A stretch of DNA of 6,673 nucleotides from Mariprofundus sp. (GTDB lineage Bacteria; Pseudomonadota; Zetaproteobacteria; Mariprofundales; Mariprofundaceae). The translations under genes and the position numbers were made by a program. The notes below the pieces were generated by a model. It saw nothing but the letters and a program-made list of their open reading frames with translations. It did not search any database and was not told where the DNA came from. The stretch's first letter is position 1. Every line of letters starts with the position of its first letter. Below, in pieces: positions 1 through 5,238 of the stretch. The DNA lies in contig JAUZQI010000020.1 of the NCBI GenBank assembly GCA_030951095.1, positions 1-6,673 of the forward strand, written 5' to 3'.

Positions 1-712
1 GATTGGCGCCGGTGAAGTGCATGCCATTATGGGACCGAACGGTTCCGGCAAATCGACATTGTCGAATGTGATCGCCGGACGCGATGGGTATGAAATAACC
101 GCCGGTTCTGTGACGTACCATGGCAAAGATTTGCTGGCCATGAAGCCGGAAGAGCGCGCCTGGGAAGGTGTCTTTTTAGCCTTCCAGTATCCGGTCGAGA
201 TTCCCGGCGTGAACAACACCTATATGCTCAAAGCCGGCGTCAATGCCAAGCGCAAGCACCACGGTGAACAGGAACTGGATGCGATAGAATTTATGCAGCT
301 GGTCAGGGAAAAGGCCAAGCTGATAGAACTGGATCAGTCGTTTCTGTCGCGCGGTGTCAATGAAGGTTTTTCCGGTGGCGAAAAGAAACGTAACGAAATT
401 TTTCAGATGGCTGTATTGGAGCCGTCTCTGGCCCTGCTGGATGAAACCGATTCGGGGCTCGATATTGATGCCCTGCGTGTCGTCGACCAGGGTGTGAATG
501 CCCTGCGCCGTGAAGATCGGTCTATTGTCATGGTAACACATTATCAGCGTCTGCTGGACTACATTGAACCGGATTTTGTGCATGTCCTGGCCGATGGAAA
601 AATACTCAAATCCGGCGACAAGAGCCTGGCCCTGGAACTGGAATCACGCGGTTATGACTGGGTGAAAGAGGAAGCTGCCGATATTGAATCTGAACAGGCA
701 AAATCTGCATGA
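1..712 (+). CDS. sufC: SufC, Fe-S assembly ATPase (5' partial)
   Basis: ABC-type ATPase of the cytoplasmic SufBCD scaffold; ATP hydrolysis drives rearrangement of SufB-SufD during Fe-S cluster assembly. The frame is already open at base 2 and reads [11 protein letters not shown], so the GTG at 17 is an internal valine and the true start lies upstream. By comparison with E. coli SufC about 23 N-terminal residues are missing. Visible motifs in order: Walker [10 protein letters not shown] (bases 32-58), Q-loop in [13 protein letters not shown] signature [11 protein letters not shown] (368-400), Walker B and D-loop [12 protein letters not shown] (from 428), and the switch histidine in [10 protein letters not shown] (539-541). 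[10 protein letters not shown] and the DSGLDIDAL segment are typical of SufC rather than transporter ATPases. The C-terminus is slightly extended past the usual GYDWV end by an acidic, Ala-rich tail. The stop overlaps the sufD start. SufB would be expected directly upstream, outside the window. Confidence 0.97.
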   Translation, partial: IGAGEVHAIMGPNGSGKSTLSNVIAGRDGYEITAGSVTYHGKDLLAMKPEERAWEGVFLAFQYPVEIPGVNNTYMLKAGVNAKRKHHGEQELDAIEFMQLVREKAKLIELDQSFLSRGVNEGFSGGEKKRNEIFQMAVLEPSLALLDETDSGLDIDALRVVDQGVNALRREDRSIVMVTHYQRLLDYIEPDFVHVLADGKILKSGDKSLALELESRGYDWVKEEAADIESEQAKSA

Positions 713-1998
713 GCACCGAAGCCCTGAATATTGCGGCACTGCCCGGCGATGCCGGTGTGCAGGCCCTGCGCCGGCAGGCTGCTGATATCTTTACCCGTTC
801 CGGATTGCCCGGCAGGCGTAATGAAGACTGGAAATACACAGATATATCGCGTCTGACAGCCACACTGGGCGAGACATGGTGGCAACCATCCGCTGCTGAT
901 ACGGCCATATCGGATAACCTGGACATTGAAGGGCTGGATGCTTACAGACTGGTCTTTGTAGCAGGAAAATTTCAGCCGCAGCAATCCAGTATCCCGGACG
1001 GCGTGCAATTATTGCCGTTGGCTGAACTGTTGGCTGATGATCCTGATGAACGTGCACACTGCCTGTTCAAGCTGGATGAATCAGCGCCGTTGTTTAATGG
1101 CGTCCTGGCAGCCAATATCGCTTTGGCCAAAGATGGTCTGTGTGCATGTATTGGTGAAAACATTAAACTCGACAAACCATTGTATGTGATCCATGTGGGC
1201 AATAACACTGCCCATATGTTGAACGGGCTGATGCTGGGGCAAGGTGCTGAAGCCACGTTGATTGAGCATTTTGTCGGATCGGATGCAAACAGCGCCGGTT
1301 TGAGCAATATAGCTACGTATGTCCATTTACAGGACAACGCCTCATTGACCCATTACCGCTTGCAGCTGGAAGGGGCGAAACAGTTCCATATTGGTCGCGT
1401 CGAAGTGAAACAGTCCCGTGACAGCCGTTATACCCTGCATGCCGTGGAACTGGGCGGTAGCCTGTCGCGCGCTGATATTGTCGTGAACCTTGCCGGAACA
1501 GGCGCATCGTGCGAATTGAATGGTCTGTTTGTGGCCACTTCCCGTCAGCATATTGATCACCATACCCGCATTGATCATAACGCTCCGCACTGCGTCAGTC
1601 GCGAAAAATATCGTACGGTGCTCGATGGACGATCACATGCCGTATTCAACGGTAAAATTGTCGTGGCCGAAGGCGCGATACAAACCGACTCTGCCCAATC
1701 CAACGCCAATCTGTTGTTATCGAAAAATGCCGAGGTCGATACCAAGCCGGAACTGGAAATTTATAATGACGATGTAAAATGCGCCCACGGCGTCACGGTT
1801 GGTCAACTGGATGAAACACAACTCTTTTACCTGAAATCGCGCGGTTTATCCGAACAAGAGGCACGCCAGTTACTCACCTTCGCCTTCGCCGACGAGATTC
1901 TCGCAGCTATGAATATCCCGACAATACGCCGTTTCATTGAACATGAAGCCTTTGCCAAATTACCCAATATGGCTGACTTGGAGGGCTTGTTGGGATGA
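709..1998 (+). CDS. sufD: SufD, Fe-S cluster scaffold subunit
   Basis: Scaffold protein that pairs with SufB and binds SufC in the SufBC2D complex in the cytoplasm. At 429 residues the length is normal. The N-terminal helical part contains [14 protein letters not shown] (about 37-49), a recognisable SufD hallmark. The middle is the beta-helix core, including [10 protein letters not shown] (286-295), FNGKIVV (313-319) and QTDSAQSN (325-332). The C-terminal helical region carries KCAHG (357-361) and [13 protein letters not shown] (374-386). His360 falls at the residue number of the E. coli SufD histidine proposed, with a SufB cysteine, to lie at the nascent cluster site; Cys358 is also present. 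The ATG overlaps the sufC stop as ATGA and has no strong ribosome binding site, so translation is probably coupled to sufC. A palindromic repeat follows directly after the stop. Confidence 0.97.
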   Translation: MSTEALNIAALPGDAGVQALRRQAADIFTRSGLPGRRNEDWKYTDISRLTATLGETWWQPSAADTAISDNLDIEGLDAYRLVFVAGKFQPQQSSIPDGVQLLPLAELLADDPDERAHCLFKLDESAPLFNGVLAANIALAKDGLCACIGENIKLDKPLYVIHVGNNTAHMLNGLMLGQGAEATLIEHFVGSDANSAGLSNIATYVHLQDNASLTHYRLQLEGAKQFHIGRVEVKQSRDSRYTLHAVELGGSLSRADIVVNLAGTGASCELNGLFVATSRQHIDHHTRIDHNAPHCVSREKYRTVLDGRSHAVFNGKIVVAEGAIQTDSAQSNANLLLSKNAEVDTKPELEIYNDDVKCAHGVTVGQLDETQLFYLKSRGLSEQEARQLLTFAFADEILAAMNIPTIRRFIEHEAFAKLPNMADLEGLLG

Positions 1999-2009
1999 AT
2001 CATCTTTCG

Positions 2010-2080
2010 CCGCAAAGGACGCAAAGAAAACCAATCAAACACAGGTTTATTCTTTTGTCTTTCCTTTGCGCACTTTGCGG
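2010..2080. repeat. Palindromic intergenic repeat, copy 1 (two-unit arms)
   Basis: An imperfect inverted repeat fills most of the sufD-sufS gap. The left arm is 2010-2030 (starts ccgcaaaggacgcaaag) and the right arm is 2060-2080 (ends cgcactttgcgg). The reverse complement of the right arm matches the left arm at 18 of 21 positions, with a 29-base loop at 2031-2059. Each arm holds two tandem units of about 8-9 bases built on cRCAAAG. As RNA it would form a long hairpin between the sufD stop and the sufS start. It is related to the copy at 3910-4043. I recall similar CGCAAAG/CACAAAG palindromes as common dispersed intergenic repeats in environmental bacteria, but I cannot assign a named family. 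Confidence 0.85.
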
Positions 2081-2097
2081 TAAAATAGGTTATAAAT

Positions 2098-3315
2098 ATG
2101 TTTGATATTGAAAAAATTCGGGGCGATTTTCCGATTCTGAAGCAGGAAATTTATGGTAAGCCATTGGCTTATCTGGACAACGCTGCCACAACGCAAAAAC
2201 CGCAGTGCGTGATTGATGCGGTCACCTGCTATTACGAACACGACAATGCCAACGTGCATCGTGGTGTGCATGCGCTTTCCGAGCGCGCAACGGCGGATTA
2301 TGAAGCTGCTCGCAAAAAAATTGCTTTTTTCTTCAACGCCCGCAGTGAACGCGAAGTCATTTTCACGCGCGGTGCCACCGAAGCGATCAACCTGATTGCC
2401 TCTTCATGGGGTGGTGCTCATATCAAGGCCGGTGATGAAGTGCTGATCACGCACATGGAACATCACTCCAATATCGTACCATGGCAGATGCTGTGCGAGC
2501 GTGTCGGGGCCACATTGAAAGTGGTGCCAATCAATGATCGTGGTGAACTCATCATGGATGAATTTGATGCCCTGCTTTCGGAGCGTACCCGTCTGGTGGG
2601 TGTGGTACACATGTCCAATGCACTGGGCACGATTAACCCTGTTAAGAGCATGATTGAAAAAGCCCATGCCGCAGGTGCAGCCGTGCTGGTTGATGGCGCT
2701 CAGGCGGCATCACATTTGCTAGTGGATGTACAGTCGCTGGATGCTGATTTCTATGTGACCAGTGCCCATAAAATGTATGGCCCGACCGGTGTCGGCGTAT
2801 TGATCGGTCGGGAGCAAATTCTCGAGACCATGCCTCCGTATCAGGGTGGCTGCGATATGATTAGCATGGTCACGTTTGAGAAAACCGAATATAACGATCT
2901 GCCTTATAAATTTGAGGCTGGCACACCGCACATCGCCGGTGTTATCGGCTTCGGCAAGGCGATTGAATATATTCAGGGCATCGGGTTTGATGCCATCGGT
3001 CAACGCGAAAAAGAGCTGCTGGACTATGCCACTGCCAAAGCGGAAGTCTTTGACGGGTTGCGTCAGATAGGTACGGCAAAAGAAAAAGCCTGTGTGCTTT
3101 CATTTGTGCTCGATAGCGTGCACCCGCACGATCTGGGCACCATTGTGGACCGTGAAGGTGTGGCTATTCGCGCCGGTCATCACTGCGCCATGCCGGTCAT
3201 GCAATTTTTCAAAGTGCCGGCTACCGCTCGCGCTTCGTTTTCGATTTACAATACTGAAGCCGAAGTCGATATGTTATTCGCCGCCCTGAAAAAAGCACAG
3301 GCTATCTTCGCATGA
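2098..3315 (+). CDS. sufS: SufS, group II cysteine desulfurase
   Basis: PLP-dependent enzyme converting L-cysteine to L-alanine and leaving a persulfide on its active-site cysteine, the sulfur source for SUF assembly. At 405 residues the length is typical, and the start MFDIEKIRGDFPIL matches family N-termini. Visible residues: LDNAATTQKP (27-36), His123 in THMEHHSN (stacks on PLP in the family), Asp199 and Gln202 in DGAQ, the PLP Schiff-base lysine Lys225 in SAHKMYGPTG, the catalytic Cys363 in RAGHHCAMP, and Arg378 in ATARAS (binds the substrate carboxylate). Numbers are one below E. coli SufS. RAGHHC and the short loop around the cysteine mark the group II (SufS) rather than the IscS type. 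The only ribosome binding site candidate is a weak aggt at 2087-2090, 7 bases from the ATG. Its sulfur acceptor here should be the SufU encoded next; no sufE is seen. Confidence 0.97.
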   Translation: MFDIEKIRGDFPILKQEIYGKPLAYLDNAATTQKPQCVIDAVTCYYEHDNANVHRGVHALSERATADYEAARKKIAFFFNARSEREVIFTRGATEAINLIASSWGGAHIKAGDEVLITHMEHHSNIVPWQMLCERVGATLKVVPINDRGELIMDEFDALLSERTRLVGVVHMSNALGTINPVKSMIEKAHAAGAAVLVDGAQAASHLLVDVQSLDADFYVTSAHKMYGPTGVGVLIGREQILETMPPYQGGCDMISMVTFEKTEYNDLPYKFEAGTPHIAGVIGFGKAIEYIQGIGFDAIGQREKELLDYATAKAEVFDGLRQIGTAKEKACVLSFVLDSVHPHDLGTIVDREGVAIRAGHHCAMPVMQFFKVPATARASFSIYNTEAEVDMLFAALKKAQAIFA

Positions 3316-3337
3316 CGCCCCTCACACGGATGTGCGG

Positions 3338-3388
3338 CGGGCGAAATATTGAGCCCGTGAGTGAGACAAAACGGCGCTTTTGTCGGGC
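3338..3388 (+). promoter_or_regulatory. Possible competing hairpins in sufS-sufU gap
   Basis: The 132-base gap 3316-3447 has three short complementary segments: cgggc (3338-3342), gcccg (3353-3357) and cgggc (3384-3388). The middle segment can pair with either the first (10-base loop) or the last. Inside the second arrangement lies a perfect 7-bp hairpin, gacaaaa (3365-3371) with ttttgtc (3378-3384), around a 6-base loop. The geometry resembles mutually exclusive RNA stems, but the stems are short, no U-run follows, and chance is a real possibility. No recognised riboswitch or protein-binding operator was identified. The open frame from 3361 into sufU crosses this region but does not resemble SufU. 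Confidence 0.3.
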
Positions 3389-3438
3389 ATTTAAGGCTGA
3401 GGGCAGGATGCTCCGAAGCCGTATCAATCCAAGAGGCC

Positions 3439-3443
3439 GGAGG
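3439..3443 (+). promoter_or_regulatory. Ribosome binding site setting the sufU start
   Basis: A ggagg sits 4 bases before the ATG at 3448. It supports that ATG over the GTG at 3361, whose 29 extra residues do not look like SufU. It lies in a short direct repeat, ggccgg-a-ggccgg (3435-3447). Confidence 0.7.
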
Positions 3444-3447
3444 CCGG

Positions 3448-3903
3448 ATGTTTGATTTGAGAGATTTGTATTTGCAGGTGATTGTGGATCACAACAAAGC
3501 ACCGCGCAATTTTGGCAAGCTGGCGCGTTTTAACCATGAGGCGGACGGCTATAACCCGCTCTGTGGCGATAAATTGCATGTTTATCTGGATATAAACGAT
3601 GCCGGTATCATCGAAGATGTCTCGTTTGAAGGTGAAGGCTGTGCGATTTCGGTTGCTTCGGCATCGTTAATGACCGAAGCCGTCAAAGGCACCCCATTAT
3701 CCGGCTTCCAGAAAAAGTTTGAAACATTTCAACATATGGTCACAGCAGACCTGGAAGAAACTCCTGACGAAGAAAAACTGGGTAAACTGGCAGTGCTGGC
3801 CGGTGTGCGTGAATTTCCCAGCCGTATCAAATGCGCTGTCTTGTGCTGGCATACGTTGAAATCAGCCGTGACCGATTCCCACGTAGTGGCAAAGACGGAA
3901 TAA
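3448..3903 (+). CDS. sufU: SufU, zinc-type sulfur acceptor for SufS
   Basis: IscU/NifU-N fold protein of the SufU type. In characterised systems such as Bacillus, SufU is a zinc protein that takes the persulfide sulfur from SufS, rather than the main scaffold. At 151 residues the length is normal. The three conserved cysteines are visible: Cys39 with Asp41 in NPLCGD, Cys65 in GEGCAIS, and Cys129 in RIKCAVLCW. The stretch of about 63 residues between the second and third cysteine, rich in acidic residues (DLEETPDEEKLG), corresponds to the insertion that separates SufU from IscU. The LPPVK chaperone motif typical of IscU near the third cysteine is absent; the place is taken by EFPSRIKC. The N-terminus MFDLRDLYLQVIVDHNKAPRNFG is also SufU-like. 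Cys133 is an extra cysteine. The start at 3448 is chosen from the ggagg site and family N-termini. A palindromic repeat begins just after the stop. Confidence 0.95.
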   Translation: MFDLRDLYLQVIVDHNKAPRNFGKLARFNHEADGYNPLCGDKLHVYLDINDAGIIEDVSFEGEGCAISVASASLMTEAVKGTPLSGFQKKFETFQHMVTADLEETPDEEKLGKLAVLAGVREFPSRIKCAVLCWHTLKSAVTDSHVVAKTE

Positions 3904-3909
3904 TCATGA

Positions 3910-4043
3910 ACCGCAGAGGCACAAAGACACAAAGAAAGTCTTATATGATGGACCCCTCCATAGAATCATCCATCTATACTGATGGTGTGACAGCCTGGAA
4001 TATTATTACCTGTTTTTCCTTTGTGCCTCTGTGCCTTTATGGT
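3910..4043. repeat. Palindromic intergenic repeat, copy 2 (three-unit arms)
   Basis: A second member of the repeat family fills the sufU-sufT gap. The left arm is 3910-3937 (starts accgcagaggcacaaag) and the right arm is 4016-4043. The reverse complement of the right arm matches the left at 22 of 28 positions. Each arm divides into three tandem units of about 8 bases (ccgcagag, gcacaaag, acacaaag on the left; ccataaag, gcacagag, gcacaaag on the right, reverse complemented). The 78-base loop (3938-4015) contains a small hairpin, atgga (3948-3952) with tccat (3957-3961), and shows no coding signal. The right arm ends 8 bases before the sufT ribosome binding site, which stays outside the stem. 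The frame 3831-4064 across this region is a by-product of sufU and the repeat, not a gene. Confidence 0.87.
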
Positions 4044-4051
4044 GCTTATGG

Positions 4052-4057
4052 GGAGGA
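4052..4057 (+). promoter_or_regulatory. Ribosome binding site setting the sufT start
   Basis: A strong ggagga lies 3 bases before the ATG at 4061. It selects that start over the in-frame ATG at 4031, which falls inside the repeat arm and would add ten residues of repeat-encoded sequence. Confidence 0.8.
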
Positions 4058-4060
4058 AAG

Positions 4061-4633
4061 ATGAATAGCGCAGGAAATACCATCACGACTACCCGCGATG
4101 TCGATGCGATTCTGATTCCGCTAGGCACGCCGGTTACCATTCCGGCTGGAGCTATGGTGCTGATTACCCAGGAACTGGGAGGCACATATACGGTCAGCGT
4201 TTCCGGCAATCTCGCCCGTATTGAGGGCAAGGATGCCGATGCATTGGGGCTCAGTGGCAGCTCGGATGAAGCTGCTGCATCAGATCCGGCCAAAACAGAG
4301 GCACCTGCTGCAACCGGGCCGGTGGATGAACAGGCGATCTGGGATGTACTAAAAACATGTTATGACCCCGAAATTCCGGTCAATATTGTTGATCTGGGCT
4401 TGGTGTACGATGTGCATATCGTGGAGACCGATGCAGGCACCAATCATGTCGATATTGTCATGACGCTGACAGCACCCGGTTGCGGCATGGGGCCATTTAT
4501 TGTGGATGACGTCCGTGCCAAAACACTCGCTGTCGAACATGTCTGCGATGTGGAAGTAGACCTGGTGTTTGAGCCGGTGTGGGATCGCTCCATGATGTCT
4601 GATGAAGCACGTTTGCAGCTCGGCATGTTTTGA
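4061..4633 (+). CDS. sufT: SufT, MIP18/DUF59 Fe-S maturation protein
   Basis: Putative Fe-S assembly protein SufT, thought to help cluster maturation or delivery; its exact biochemical step is not settled. It has 190 residues. The N-terminal SufT-specific domain (about 8-63) shows TRDVDAILIPLGTPV, ITQELGGTYTV and GNLARIEGKDADALG. A low-complexity Ala/Ser/Glu/Thr linker follows (about 64-88). The MIP18/DUF59 domain runs from about 90 to the end, with YDPEIPVNIVDLGLVY (101-116), the loop TLTAPGCGMG containing the conserved Cys141, and the terminal FEPVWDRSMMSDEARLQLG (170-188). The two-part architecture separates SufT from stand-alone DUF59 proteins such as PaaD. Further cysteines are Cys100 and Cys162. 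The start is set by the ggagga site. Only 12 bases separate it from the Rieske gene, so the two are almost certainly cotranscribed. Confidence 0.93.
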   Translation: MNSAGNTITTTRDVDAILIPLGTPVTIPAGAMVLITQELGGTYTVSVSGNLARIEGKDADALGLSGSSDEAAASDPAKTEAPAATGPVDEQAIWDVLKTCYDPEIPVNIVDLGLVYDVHIVETDAGTNHVDIVMTLTAPGCGMGPFIVDDVRAKTLAVEHVCDVEVDLVFEPVWDRSMMSDEARLQLGMF

Positions 4634-4645
4634 TGGAGGAACCAA

Positions 4646-4960
4646 ATGGCTGAATGGCTCGATGTGGCACCGGTGGAAGAACTGACCCCGGGTAACCGTA
4701 AAATTATCAATACCCCATACTGCGAAATCGCCATATTTAATCTGGATGGTACGTTTTTTGCGATTGAGGATATATGTTCCCACGACGGCGGTGAACTGGC
4801 CAGCGGCGAATGCGACGGCGATCAAATCATCTGCCCGCGCCACGGCGCCCGCTTCTGCATCCGCGATGGTCGCGCCCTGACTCCTCCAGCCTATGAAGAT
4901 ATCGAGTCATTTACGGTGCGGATCGAGAATGGCATCGTACAGGTGAATGTTGATACTTAA
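4646..4960 (+). CDS. Small Rieske [2Fe-2S] ferredoxin
   Basis: A 104-residue single-domain Rieske protein, similar in plan to the ferredoxin components of aromatic-ring and other non-heme iron oxygenases. The cluster ligands are visible: Cys44 and His46 in CSHDGG, and Cys63 and His66 in CPRHGARF, giving C-x-H-x16-C-x2-H. The two cysteines and two histidines should hold a [2Fe-2S] cluster. There is no signal peptide, twin-arginine motif or membrane segment, so it is soluble and cytoplasmic, unlike the bc1-complex Rieske protein. The acidic surface suits a ferredoxin. A ggagg (4635-4639) lies 6 bases before the ATG. No oxygenase or reductase gene is adjacent. Its place after sufT suggests a role tied to Fe-S homeostasis (client, redox partner or sensor), but that is inference; oxygenase-type annotations on such proteins rest on homology only. 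Confidence 0.93.
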   Translation: MAEWLDVAPVEELTPGNRKIINTPYCEIAIFNLDGTFFAIEDICSHDGGELASGECDGDQIICPRHGARFCIRDGRALTPPAYEDIESFTVRIENGIVQVNVDT

Positions 4961-5238
4961 GCCCCTGCAACACTTGCTTGGAATGGATAGCTCTTCAGTC
5001 TATCAAGAAACTTATTCCGGCTCCGGCACCACGTGCTTATTGTAAAAACAACGAACAAGGACTCTATTGCGGGACTATCTGTACTGAGCATCGAATAGCC
5101 AATTCATAATCTCAATCTGACGGTCGATGTTACAGAAAATGAGTTGCTTGAATTTTATCAGCCGGACAAAAGAACACGCCCACCTCAAATCTTAGGCTGT
5201 GCCATGTCCTCTTGAGATTGGCATGCTATGATTCGCCT
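4961..5238. other. Intergenic gap, suf operon to kinase
   Basis: These 278 bases hold no convincing gene, no RNA gene and no clear rho-independent terminator after the Rieske gene. On the minus strand one frame is open from 5191 to 5015 except for a single TAG (complement of 5075-5077). It reads out a peptide ending NKHVVPEPE, which I do not recognise; it could be a decayed gene or chance. An 8-bp inverted repeat, aatctcaa (5108-5115) with ttgagatt (5212-5219), is probably coincidental. A possible promoter sits at the right end. Confidence 0.5.
5224..5232 (+). promoter_or_regulatory. Possible extended -10 promoter for the kinase
   Basis: The sequence tgctatgat has the TGn extension plus a TATGAT -10 hexamer (5 of 6 to TATAAT). 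The -35 region at 17-bp spacing, atgtcc at 5204-5209, is poor, as is usual for extended -10 promoters. Transcription would begin at about 5238-5240, on or next to the kinase ATG at 5239, giving a leaderless message. No purine-rich ribosome binding site precedes that ATG, which fits this reading. The assignment is by motif only. Confidence 0.35.

Noticed and set aside
176..1590. Several open frames on the minus strand opposite sufC and sufD
   Set aside because: They are antisense to strongly conserved coding sequence, lack recognisable motifs and overlap one another.
2055..2096. Promoter for sufS within the repeat (taaaat at 2081-2086 or tataaa at 2091-2096)
   Set aside because: No acceptable -35 hexamer lies at 16-18 bp spacing from either, and AT-rich sequence is expected before a start codon.
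3361..3447. N-terminal extension of SufU from a GTG at 3361
   Set aside because: The 29 residues do not match SufU N-termini, they cross a structured spacer, and a ggagg lies correctly before the ATG at 3448.
3910..4043. CRISPR-like repeat-spacer array
   Set aside because: The short units are contiguous and inverted between arms, with no spacers of regular length.
4031..4060. Upstream in-frame ATG for sufT
   Set aside because: It lies in the right arm of the palindromic repeat, and the strong ggagga at 4052-4057 serves the ATG at 4061.
3831..4064. Possible 77-residue protein covering the end of sufU and the repeat
   Set aside because: It is an alternative frame of sufU extended through a palindromic repeat; no family features and no ribosome binding site.
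5212..5238. TTG start for the kinase nine codons upstream
   Set aside because: It has no ribosome binding site and overlaps the candidate promoter; the ATG at 5239 gives a natural N-terminus.
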